Shown here: in pieces, positions 20,136-31,556 of the stretch
Layout: every line of letters begins with the position of its first letter
Numbering within the stretch: the stretch's first letter is position 1
NCBI RefSeq assembly: GCF_019320115.1
Contig: NC_089597.1
Location: 120,469,656 to 120,533,655 of the forward strand
Origin: Miscanthus floridulus
Lineage: Eukaryota > Streptophyta > Magnoliopsida > Poales > Poaceae
DNA length: 64,000 bases
Direction: 5' to 3'
Position numbers and translations under genes: made by a program
The notes under the pieces: generated by a model
Databases searched by the model: none
Seen by the model: the letters and a program-made list of their open reading frames with translations, nothing else
What the model was told of the DNA's origin: nothing

Positions 20136-21330
20136 CGTCAAATGACTGATAAGCAATTCAAGGAAACGGAGCCGCCGTCCACGATGGCCTGCCGACGCTA
20201 CACGGATATCTGGTTTAACATGTACCCTGTTTTTTCTTAATTTTGACCCTATTTTTGCCACTGTTAATGAATTTGGCTTGTCGGAATTTTTTCTCGTTAC
20301 TTACTCTCGAGATCTATGGGCGTCCTTTTTTTTTTCTGATGCACTACATAATTGTTTAATTTCGCTGTCCGTTCAGGCACCGCATTCAATTTCGTATGTA
20401 GTATATGCTCTGCCTCCAGTAGTAGTAATGTAGTATACACCTGGCAAGGATGTGTATCGAATCATCTGTTCGTATCGTATGTTCCCCTCCTGAACTCAAT
20501 GCGTCTTTAACTGCACAGTTCAGTACACAAATCGTAATAATGTTTTTTTTCCACTCTGCCTCTTAGAGTAAATGTGGCTGACTAATCGTCCGCCTAATAT
20601 TTGCCGAGCTACGGTGTTAAAATTCAACTAGCAGCTGTGACAGTCGCCATATCTTCGGCACGACTGTTTGGCAGATTCGGCACGACTGTTTGGCAGATGC
20701 GGCGCGCTGTGGATACGAGCCAAACAACCCCGTACATAATTGTTAGAACGATGAATAGAAATTCCTTTTATATTATGTTTTGTTTTATTTCTGTGACCAT
20801 GTTCTACTTTTCTTAAATCGATATCTGATATATTATTTATGTTTATTATTTGGATTTGTTATATTTCAGATGCCTAAAATATAGTATATTTTTAGGCAAC
20901 AGTCGTAACTATTAGTATTCTTGATGAACAGGTGACTGCTAGTTTCCTGAACAGTCAAAGACTTATAGTAGATAGATCGTTTGAGCAGTCAGACGCTGGT
21001 AGGTGCTGCTGCTGGTTTGAGCTGGCTGATGCTGGTTTTTTGTGAGAGAAAAATACTGTTGACTGGTTGAATAAGCCTAACTGAAACCAACCAGAGAACA
21101 GGTGAAATGCATAACCTACGACCTGAATGCGGCTCATTTGTGTCCAGGTGTTCCGTTAGATTAATTCATGAGGTAGTTTCGAAGTTTGATTCGAAGGAAA
21201 TAGAGCTCGTCAAGTCTACATGCTTTGAAGGCATGTTACTTTTTCCTCCTATTAAGCAGATCAATAGGAAGTTTGCATTATAGATCATGAGTTGTGTAGA
21301 TGAGTTATCATAAACATTGGTTACTAGAAG
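20136..21330. other. Intergenic, no gene seen
   Basis: No protein-like frame. A 25-bp perfect tandem pair (TTCGGCACGACTGTTTGGCAG core) lies at about 20655-20700. A MITE-like end with TTTTTTGTGAGAGAAAAATA lies near 21030-21060. Confidence 0.45.
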
Positions 21331-21438
21331 AAATCTGTCGGGGACCATTACTAGAGTACCCGAAGAGGATAGGCTAATGGTCATCAATATTAATTCATTC
21401 GAACAGACTACGGCTCCAATCGACCCCCACACGCGCGG

Positions 21439-21911
21439 TGTCGACAGAATACCATCGGCAGTCCTCCGAGGGGTATCCCACGAAGGTAGATTGATCGGCA
21501 GAGAGGCGTGTAATCAAGAACAACAAGACAACAGAGACATACGAATTAGACATGTTTATGCCGTCAGTATGATGTAATACCCTACTCCTGTGGTCTGTTA
21601 GTTTGTATTGGCTATCGTATGATATTACGTGAGTTTGGAGGGGATCCCTGCCCACCATATATAGTCCGGAGGGCAGGGTTACAAGTCGGTTAGACCTGAG
21701 AGATAACCGAAAAGTAATAACAGATTACAGGAATAATGAGATCATATGTATCCTAACAGATCTCGTAGTATCTTCAAGATATCTTTCCGGTGTCTTGTGG
21801 GAGGCGTCGAGTAGAGTTGTGCCACGCAAGGCTTCGTCTTGTGGGCTGGACCGCCCCTGGGGGCGTAGCCCATGTGATCTGCCGTGGGTATCCGGGGTCG
21901 TACCCCCCACA
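21439..21911 (-). repeat. 3' LTR of the Tat element
   Basis: Begins TGTCGACAGAATACCATCGG and ends CGTACCCCCCACA on the plus strand. It pairs with 33819-34290 along its full length, with frequent C/T and G/A differences. Confidence 0.88.
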
Positions 21912-22980
21912 GCTAGTCCCCGAGCGCCTTGTACCCGTTGTGCAACGCCGTCTTGAACTTGTCCGAGCAGGTGCGAACAAAGCCGAGCAGTTAAACTCAT
22001 GGTCCGACCACCGTGATGAGTTGCTGAGCAGTTGTCGAACAACTGTGAGCAGTTGCTGAGCAGCGTGAACTGTCACCAAGCAGCATGAACTGTCGCCGAG
22101 TAGCGTAACCCAAATACGGCTTGCCATAAGGGTGTAAGAAGCTCAAGTTCATAATCGAAAATTTCTTCGCAGTAAACCAAGTGTGCCCACTTGGAGTCCG
22201 AGCACGAGAAAGGGAAATATTCTTCTTCAACTTCAAGTGGCGCGGAGTCTTCCAAATTAAAGCAAACACATTCACCACAAGATGAAGTATGCCCACTTAG
22301 TCCCCGAGCCTGATAGTAAATGACGTAGTCATATGGTGCTAGGGTCCAAAATAGAAGAATAGTAGACGATCAGCCGAGCAGGCAACCAGTCCTCGAGCAT
22401 AGCCCCGAAATGCCAAAATGCACAATCACCGCTAGGTGAAGTGTGCCCACTTAGTCCCTAAGCCCGATAGTAGATGACGTAGTCATGTGGTGTCGGGGTC
22501 AGAAACAGCAGTCAACTGAAGAAATATTCCTATTGCGGTGAGGAACCGAGACGTAATGCTAACGCAGTCCCCGAGTCACAAGAGGAAATCTTGGAGAAAA
22601 CAAACCACGGAGAAAAGACCAGAGTAACGGTTGTATAGTAGTAAATACTGAGCCGTAACGGTTGGTAGAGAAATCGGTGAATATTCAACGAGTCGTAACA
22701 AATTACGAAGATAAATCGGCGATACGGGCCGCAGTTGCGTAAAGGCCTAGGTAACGACCCACCTTGCTGTTGCGGAGAATTCGGAGAAGCGCAAATGGTG
22801 GGAACGGTTTCCCAAAAACCCTTAAATGCGAAAGGGTGGGGGAGTGCTTTATAACTGCGCCACCGCACCCTGCGCTCCCACCTTTGCCACTTTGCCATTT
22901 CATCTTCCTCCTCAGCCCTCGCATTTCTAGATTCACATTTACACTTGATTCCACCGCTAAACCCTAACCAGATCTGAGAG

Positions 22981-25900
22981 ATGGCACCGAAGAAGGGAGC
23001 TGCGAAACCGAAGAAGACAAGCCCTAAGAAGGTGAGCGCCGAAACCCGGCGTGACGAAGAGTGGGTGCCATCGTGAATGGGAGAGGCGGAGCTCAACAGA
23101 CTGGTGGAGGCGAGCGTTCTTCCTGACCGCGTTATAGCCGGATGGTGGCCGACCCTCGGTGAGCCCTTCACAATGCCTCAAACTGATGAAGTAGTGGTAT
23201 TTGAGGATTATTTCTAGCGTGGGTTGGGATTTCCTGTTCATCCATTCCTGAGGGATCTGTTGGAGTTTTGGGTGGTTAATCTGTGCAATCTCCACCCAAA
23301 TACCATTTTGCACATCTTGATCTTCATCCATTTCTGTGAGGCATATCTTGGAATCCTTTCCCATTTCAACCTCTTCCGTCACCTATTCTGGCTGAAGAAG
23401 AGAGGCGGTGGTGGTTCCAAGGTGGTTGGTGGAGTGTACCTTCAGCTGCGCGATGGAATGGTGGGTGAGTACCTTACTGTACCACTAAACACGTCACTGA
23501 AGGGGTGGAACGCCAGGTGGTTTTATGTGAAGCAGAGCCACCCTATCATCCGCTGCGACATCGACCACATCCTAGAGAGCCCTAAGAGCTGGTCGGAGAT
23601 GCCAAGGAGCGCTGATATGGAGCAAGTGAGGGAGCTCCTTGGCTTAATAAAGGGCGTGAAGACCAACGATGGATTGGTGGTGGTGAGCTTTATAGTGCGC
23701 CGCATGCAGCCCTGCAAGGAGAGGGCTCACGTAGCCTTTGATATCAAGGGGGAGACCGATGGTACCCGGGAGAGAACGAAGATGCTATCGAGGGACATAG
23801 TGCAAGAGCGGGCTGTAGAACTATTTGCCCCATTTGCCTTGTTCAACTTGCCAGGGTAGACGAGGCCCTTTCATTACAAAAATCTACCTCCTCGGTTAAA
23901 TATCTCAATTGTATGTTCCTAGCGCTTTTAATCTTCTAACATTGCCGAGCAGTGGACTAATTCACTTATGCGAAGATCCACTCATAGGAAAGAGTGGTGT
24001 ACTTCTCAGGCATGCTGAGGGGAGAGTGGCCGTAGGCGGTAGATGCCCGGCCACCAACGCAACATGAGGAGGAAGCCGTCAACATCTCGTCGAAGAGTCC
24101 ATCCTCGGTGTCAAAAAAAGTCTGGGGTAAAAGGGCAGCGGCAGACGAGCTGGCCCAGAAGAAGAGAAAGACAACGGATGCCGCTCCCCTCAAGCCAGGT
24201 GGCATCTCACTTGGCGGAGACTAGACCACTCGAACGTGGAGTACTGCGGTGTTCTAGTGGTCAGATGACGACAAAGTTCTAGTTGCTCCTCCACCGAGCA
24301 CGAAGGCACCTCCGCGTAGCACGCACGCGGAGGAACAATCATGGGGAGGGGAGGACGTCCCCTAATAGCAGGTGATAGGGGCCATCGAGTAGTAGGAGAA
24401 GGGAGTCCCTAAGCAGTAGGCAAGGGGAATTCTGGAGCGGCGGGTAGAGGGAGTCCCCGAGAAGTAGGCAAGGGGAGCCCCAAAGCGATGGGCAGAGGGA
24501 GTCTCCGAGCAGTAGGCGAGGGGAGCCCCAGAGCGGCGGGTGAAGGAGAGGCCGACGGTGGAGACCATGGGACCTCCACCCCAAGATGCAGGCATCGACC
24601 CCAAGGTCATGGCTAGGGGCTCGGGTAGGCAGCGCTGGTTCAAAAAAATCTACCAAAAAGCCGCTACGTAAGTACACTTGTCTTGGAGTTATTTGGTTGT
24701 TACTTTTTTATCCTTTTTGGTGATTAACGAGCTGATCTGATGTAGAGCAAGGCATATGGAGGAGTCAACCCTGCCTATCCAGACTGACAAGCAGACAAAG
24801 GCTAGTCCTAGGGCGGAGGAGATGCCAATAGTTCCCATCCTAGAGTCCCCGGGTGCTTGGTGGCCTGCAGAGGTGTCAACCGCCATTGCTGGTGGACTTG
24901 GCGGCGACAAATAGTTGGCGCTAACGGTGGATGGGTCGGCGACGGTGCTTGAGGCAACGGCGAAGACCACTAGGTCTTCAGCAGCGAATGTAGGAGATGC
25001 CGGTGCCGCGCCTGAGTCTAAGGTGGAGAAGCCGATGGCGCCTGAGGAGCAGCCAATGCCCCTTGAGGCGTCATAGGGCATGGTCGACCCGCTGTCCGGC
25101 CATGGAGGCCCCCGGTGGTGCCTCCAGCCATGGCGGAGGAGGATGAGGTGGAAGAGATCGAACACGATGAATCTTGGCCCCAAGCTGTCCGAATCCTCTG
25201 TAGACGTGGCGATGAGGTGGTGGTTATTGAGGATGAGGACACCACCAGGGAGCTGAGGAGACTGGAGTCTACCCTTGTCAGCATGATGAAACAAATCAAG
25301 GTTAGTACTGCATCTGTAATGTTCATCTTTGATGTTGGAAATTATTCTTCTTCATAATCTTAGCATTTTTTGCAGGGGACAACTTGGACTGTCAAGCAGT
25401 GGCGCTAGCTGATAAAGAGGATGGAGCCCCTTACCGAGGAGAATGATAAACTCAAGGAGGTGATGAACCTTATGGAGAGAAACATCTAGAGGGCCCAGCA
25501 TGAGCACGACCTTGCTGAGTCCAATGTTCAGGACCTGGAATACCATAAGGGAGTGCTGTCTAAGCAGCTGGCAGCTACGTCTGAGCAGCTGGCGACTATC
25601 TCTGAGCAGCTGGTGAGTGCTTCCATGCAACTCAGAGATTTGTATCTAAGCAGAAAGTAGGTAATGGTGTGTCGGTGAATGAGATTTGTATTGATGAACA
25701 ACCATAGTTTTGGTGATGACTATTGCGCTTGTAGAGCAAGACATGGAGCTCGGCCAGCTATGCCAAGCCACCGAATAACTCTGAGAGGAGAAGGCAAAGG
25801 AGTCAGGGCAAGCAGACAAACTGGCCATGGAGCTGAAAGGTGAGTACTTCCTGGTCGGAGTTACTATTGAAGTAGTTTCCTTGCTTGATGGTTGCAATGC

Positions 25901-26333
25901 TTGTAGACTACCGCTAGAGGGTCAAGACACAGTTTGATGTGCTGGTGCAGGAGGCCAGGACCCAAAGGGACAAGTTCGACACCATAGTCGTCGAAGTTAA
26001 ACTGGTGCTCGACTACGTTGACCTAGAGGTGGCTCCTCAACCCAACAGTAGGCCACCGCATTTGGACACCATCATCCAAAGGTGCAAGGCGGCATGGGAG
26101 AACTTCAAGGGCTTCAACCATGATGCCATTGTTACCACCATTACTCATGCCCTTATGGTGGTTCGGTCCCACTATCGAGCCATTGATCTTTAGGCTATAG
26201 GGGCCGGATTCGCTGAAGGGATGGGTGAGGTGGAGCACCACCAGCTGGTGGATGAGGTGGAGGACACAGCAAAGAAGTTGGCCGGTGACATCGACCTGTT
26301 TGGTGAGATGAACGGCGATGGCGAAGCCTGGTG
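22981..26333 (+). pseudogene. Antisense spliced ORF in the Tat element (PF04195-like)
   Basis: Opposite strand to gag-pol, between integrase and the 3' LTR. The start is MAPKKGAAKPKKTSPKK at 22981. A block GFPVHPFLRDLLEFW..NLHPNTILHILIFIHFCEAYLG (23224-23360) matches the family called putative gypsy-type transposon (PF04195). Further on come an acidic segment (EEDEVEEIEHDE, 25136), a heptad-rich part with repeated (A/S)EQL units (25540-25612), and a conserved C-terminus (DTI.QRCKAAWENFKGF ... RSHYRAIDL ... AKKLAGDIDLFGEMN; 26050-26330). Four clear GT-AG introns: 24668-24745, 25301-25375, 25613-25734 and 25840-25906. Several in-frame stops show decay. Such antisense ORFs are known from Tat-group elements; their function is not established. 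Confidence 0.75.
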
Positions 26334-26504
26334 ATCTGCTCAGAGGATATGATCTGTAACATCTGTAGAGGGTAGTTAGAGCACGTGAGAGCACATAAAA
26401 CATTTATTTGTGTGTATAAATGCTGACATGTGCATGTTTATGTAGTTTGCTGGTATTGCGGTGAAAAAATCATTGTAGTATTAACCCTAACGCAATTATA
26501 CGTA

Positions 26505-27005
26505 GTATAAATAGCGTTTGAGCAGTTAGTTCATTACTAAACTCTTTGGTCTTAGCTAGCCCATAGTCCATAACATCAAGCATGGAGCCCGTGCATGTGT
26601 AGGAGGAACAGGCGTGACTAAGGAACCGCAACCGACCACCCATAACACAGAGCATGGAGCCCGTAGCACGTGTAGGGAAAGATCAGAGACTGGGTCTTCT
26701 CCATAGAGAATAGAGTGAAACGTGTGCTGCTCGGCGGTTGGCAAAATAACTTGGAAATAAACATAGTATAAGTGATGTCCGAGCAGTTAGTTCTTCATTG
26801 AGCTCTTAGCCTTGGCTAGCCTATAGTCTATAATGTCAAGCGTGGAGCCCGTGCACGTGTAGGAGGGATAGGCGTGACCAAGGAACCGTAGCCAACCACC
26901 CATAACACAGAGCGCGGAGCCCGTAACACGTGTAGGGAGAGATCAGAAAATGGGTCTTCTCCATAGAGAACAGAACAGAACGTATGTTGCTCGGTGATCG
27001 GCGAA
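26505..27005. repeat. Two tandem units of about 261 bp
   Basis: The module starting at GAGCAGTTAGTTC (26520) and containing GGAGCCCGTGCA(T/C)GTGTAGG and GGGTCTTCTCCATAGAGAA repeats with offset 261 (26781). Unit 2 runs directly into the 57-bp array. It lies between the antisense ORF and integrase, with no coding evidence. Confidence 0.85.
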
Positions 27006-27010
27006 ATATC

Positions 27011-27320
27011 TTGGAGATTTAGAGAAACATGGTCGGCGATTTGGCAAAACTTGTTTGGCGAAACACGTTGGAGATTTGGAGAAACATGGTCGGTGATTTG
27101 GAGAAACCTGTTTGGCAAAATATGTTGGAGATTTGGAGAAACATGGTCGGCGATTTGGAGAAACTTGTTTGGCGAAATACATTGGAGATTTGGAGAAATG
27201 TGGTCGGTGATTTGGAGAACTAGTTCGGCGAAAACGTTGGAGATTTGGAGAAACGTGGTCGGTGATTTGGAGAACCTGTTCGGTGAAAACATTGGAGATT
27301 TGGAGAAACATGATCGGTGC
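27011..27320. repeat. Tandem array of 55-57 bp units
   Basis: Units begin TTGGAGATTTGGAGAAACAT at 27011, 27068, 27125, 27182, 27237 and 27292 (the last partial). The first three spacings are 57 bp and the last two 55 bp. Each unit contains GTCGG(C/T)GATTTGGAGAA. Protein-like repeats on either strand here (for example IWRNMVGDLE) are translations of the array. Confidence 0.92.
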
Positions 27321-27558
27321 AGTTATGGCAATTTCATACTGGAGTTCGTTATGGAGTAGCTTGGAGCTCGGCGACCGTAAGTGGAGATTAAACCGCAATG
27401 GAGAAATAATGGAGACAAATTATGGCGACAAAAACTTTATTCATCATGGAGCGGAGAATACATATCTAGAGCGTTTCAAGGATAGAAATGTATAAGGTGC
27501 TCGATGTGTCATGAGTTGGGGACATTGATTCCGTCTAAGTCACATAGGCGATAAGACC

Positions 27559-30500
27559 CTAGTCGGGTAACCTCTTTGACGACATAAGACCCTTCCTAGG
27601 GGGAGGAGAGCTTGTGCATCGCTTCGGTTTTTTGTTTTCTGTAGAGAACGAGGTCGCTGATAGCAATGAATGACCTTTGTTGTTGCGGTTGTAGTACCTC
27701 TGCAAGCCTTCTAGATATTTGGCTGTGTGGACGCAGGTGATTAGGTGTTCTTCCTCAGCCCTATCGACGTCCTCCGTTCGAACAGCTATGACTTGCTCTT
27801 CATCATAATTTTCCACCCTAGGTGCTTGGAAGGCAATGTCCGCTGGTAGTATAGTTTCTGAGCCATAGACCAAGAAATATGGAGACACACCGGTGCTGTG
27901 ACTAGCTTAAGTGCGTAGTCCCTAGCCCACAACTGGTAGCTCTTTGAGCCATCTTCCTGGATGCTTTTCTTCTTTCTGATGTAGCCTCTTTTTGAGGGCA
28001 TCAAGGATCATGCCATTAGCCCTTTCGACCTGGCCGTTGGCTCTAGGATGGGCAACTGAGATGTATTTGATGGAGATGCACCGATCTTCGTAGAAGTCCC
28101 AAAAATGATGACCAGTGAATGTGGTTCCAATGTCGGTGATAATACTATTTGGGAGACCGGATCTATGGATGATATCTTCGAAGAGCTCGATAGCTTTCTT
28201 TGTAGTAGCCGAGACGAGCGGTTTATACTTGATCCACTTGGAAAACTTGTCGATGGAGACATACACATACCGAAAACCACCTGGCGCTGGTTTGAAAGGC
28301 CCGATCATGTCCAGTCCCCAGCATGCGAAGGGCCAGGAAGCTGGGATGGTCTATAGTTCTTGTGCCAGCATGTGTATTTGCTTGGTGAAAAATTGACATC
28401 TTTCACAACATCGGACAAAGTCTTCTGCATCGGAGATGGCCAGGGGCCAGTAAAAACCAGCTCGAAAAGCTTTGCCAACCAGGTTTAAGCCATGTGGTTG
28501 GTGTAGGAACCAGAGTGAATTTCGAGAAGTAGCTTCACTCCCTCTTCTTGGGTGATGCATTTTTATAGTATCCCTTCTGTGGCACTTTTCCTCATCAAGT
28601 TGTCGTCCACCAGCATGTAATGCTTGCTTCGATGAATTAGGCGTTCGGTTTCAGTCTTGTTGGTAGGTACTTCAACGCTAGTGAGGTACTTGATGAACTA
28701 TTCCCTCCAATCAGCGGCCGACGAAGGTACTGTAGGTACCAGCTACTCGGCGAGGGGAATTTCCTTAACTTCTTTCTCTTCCTTAATGGATGGCGCCAAG
28801 AGATCTTGAATGAAGACCCTCAGTGGAATCGTAGCGTGAGAGGAGCCTAACTTGGATAAGTGGTCGGTGAGCTGATTTTGATATCATACCACATGGTGGT
28901 ACTCGATACCGTAGAATTTTCTTTCAAGCTTCCTGATTTTGGCACAGTATGCATCCATCTTGTCACTAGAGCAGAACCAATCTTTGTTGAGCTGGTTGAT
29001 GACCAGTGTGGAGTCCCCGTATACCATGATGCATTTAACGCCAAGCTCAACGGCTATACAGAGTCCATGTAGACATGCTTTGTATTCAGCGGCATTGTTG
29101 GAGGCTGGAAAATGTATCCATAGAACGTAGCGGAGCTTATCCTTGGTTGGCGTAATGAACAGAACACCCGCACCAGCACCATTGATGTTGAGGGCACCGT
29201 TGAAGTACATCACCTAGTGCTCGAGACAAGTAGCGGTGATGGGCTCTTGGATCTTGGTCCACTCAATGACGAAATCAGCAAGCGCCTAAGACTTGATGGT
29301 AGGCCTACTTTTGAATTCAATGGAGTAAGTGTCGAGCTCAATGGCCCACTTGATGATGCGGCCGTTGGCCTCTTTGTTGTGGAGAATGTCCCCTAGAGGG
29401 AACTCGATGACCACGACAATCTTGTAATACTCGAAGTAGTGGTGGAGCTTGCGCGACATAATCAGGATGGCGTATAGCAGCTTTTGGACCTAAGGATAAC
29501 AAGTTTTGGGCTCATTAAGGACCTCGCTGATGAAGTAGACCGGATGTTGCACCTTATAGGTGTGCCCGACCTCCTCACGTTGGACCACAATGGCTGTGTT
29601 GATGACACGAGAAGTAGCGGTGATGTAGATCAGGAGAGTTTCGTCTGGCCATGGCGCCATCATGATCGAAGGCTTTGTTAGGAATAGCTTGAGCTACTCG
29701 AAAGCTGTGTCTGCCTCCTCCAACCAGGAAAAGTGCTCAGAGGCCTTGAGGAGTTTGAAGAACGGTAGTCCCTTTTCACCGAGGCGCGATGTGAAGCGGT
29801 TTAAAGCAGCCATGCAACCTGTAAGCTTCTATATATCCTTAACACATGTTGGCCATTTCATGTTTGTGATGGCGGAGACCTTATCAGGGTTTGGTTTGAT
29901 GCCACGGGCACTGATGATGTAGCCCAGCAGTATACCAGATGGAACTCCAAAGATGCACTTTGAAGGGTTTAGCTTCCATTGGTACCTTTTTAGGTTGGCG
30001 AACATTTCCTCGAGGTTAGCGATAAGATTGTCAGCGGTCTTAGACTTGACAACCACATCATCGATGTAAGCCTCGATGTTGTAGCCAATCTGTTGATCGA
30101 GGCACATCTAGATGGCCCTTTGATAGGTCACCCCGGTGTTCTTGAGTCCGAAGGACATGGTGGTGTAGCAGTACGCATCAAAGGGCATGATGAACGACGT
30201 CTTGATCTGGTCTTCTTCCTTGAGGGAGATCTGGTGATAGCCAAAGTAACAATCGAGGAATGAGAGTAGTTCATAGCCGACGGTGGAGTATACAACCTCA
30301 TCTATCCAAGGTAGACCGAATGGGTCTTTAGGGCAGTGTTTGTTTAGATCAGTGTAATGAATGCATATTCTCCATTCTTTTTTCTTTTTTTGAACGAGAA
30401 TAGGGTTTGCTAACCACTCATGATGATACACTTCTTTTATGAATCCGATAGCTAGGAGCCATTTTATTTCTACCATAATAGCCTCCTTGTCTGGCACAAA

Positions 30501-31466
30501 TCGATGGAGTTTCTACTTGATCGGTTTGGCGGTCGGCAAGACATTCAAGGAGTGCTCGATCTTCTCCTGCGGTACCCCTGGCATGTCTATAGGTTTCCAA
30601 GCAAACACATTGGTGTTGGCACATAGGAAGGAGATGAGTGCGCTTTCCTATTTGGGGTCAAGGTGAGCCCCAATCTTCACGGTCTTGGAGGGGTCGTCGA
30701 GGCTGAGGCCAACCTCCTTGGTTTCCTTGGACTTGGCGAAGGCACGAGGAGGCTCCAGCGATGGGATCTCTAGGTCGTCGGTGGGCACCATCTTGGCGTC
30801 GGTGACCACACTGGCCATCTGGATGGAGAGGTTGGTGGCTTCAGCGAGGGCGAGACTCTCGGTCTTGTAGGCATAGGCGATGAAGAGGTTGGCCCACAAG
30901 GCTAGGACTCCAGCAGGCGAAGGCATCTTCAGCACTAGATAAGCGTTGTGCGGTACAGCCATGAACTTGGCCTGAGCTGGCCGGCCAAGTATGGTGTGGT
31001 AAGCGGTGTTGAAGTCGGCAACGTAGAAGTTGATGTGCTCGACGTGGTAGTTGCTTGCCATGCTGGACTGTACTAGTAGGGTTATCTCTCCAAGCGGTCT
31101 GGATGCCCTGCTAGGTACCACACCCCAAAAGGAGGAGTCTGAGGGTGTGAGATCTGTTATCCCGAGGCCCAACTCTTTTTGGGCTCCGGCAAAGAGGAGA
31201 TTCAGAGCGCTCCCACCATCGATGAGCACTTTTCTGAAAAGCACTTTCTGGACAGTTGCGTCAAGGACGAGGGGGAAACACCCTTTGTAGGGGATGTCCG
31301 CCCACTGGTTAGCCCTACTGAATGTGATGGGGACCTTAGACCATGGGCAATAGCTGGGGTTGGCGGCAGCGTCTTCCGTAGTGACGGTGAGCACCTGTCG
31401 GGCTGTGAGCTTCCGTTCTCTTCTGCTCTCGATGGAGGCGAGGGCCCTAAAGATGGTGGCGACCAC
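27559..31466 (-). pseudogene. pol region of the Tat element
   Basis: Domains in transcription order. Aspartic protease: VLIDGGSALNLLF and later ILGRPAQAKFMAV (30648-31466). Reverse transcriptase: WRICIHYTDLNKHCPKDPF, then a stop, then YIDDVVVKSKT (29829-30497). RNase H: GVLFITPTKDKLRY, NNAAEYKACLHGL, VYGDSTLVINQL (28884-29213). Integrase zinc-binding segment: near 28351-28560 with CCERCQ. Integrase core: SIDKFSKWIKY, ITDIGTTFTGHHFWDFYEDR and HPRANGQVERANGMIL (27922-28308). C-terminal part: MSPYFLVYGSETILPADI (27559-27888). Stops and frame changes separate all blocks, so no polyprotein can be made. The DD part of the DDE site and the following E are visible in the core. Confidence 0.85.
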
Positions 31467-31556
31467 CTTGTCATGATCCTAGAAGGCATTGTTATTGCCC
31501 CTAGGTGGTCAGTGGCCTTCGGCTCTGTTGTTGGTGTCATCGTCTAGCTTTTTGTC

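Noticed and set aside
26943..27398. Repeat-protein-like frames (PNLQ..SPN and IWRNMVGDLE repeats)
   Set aside because: Both strands show repeats because the DNA is a 55-57 bp tandem array. There is no start context or domain.
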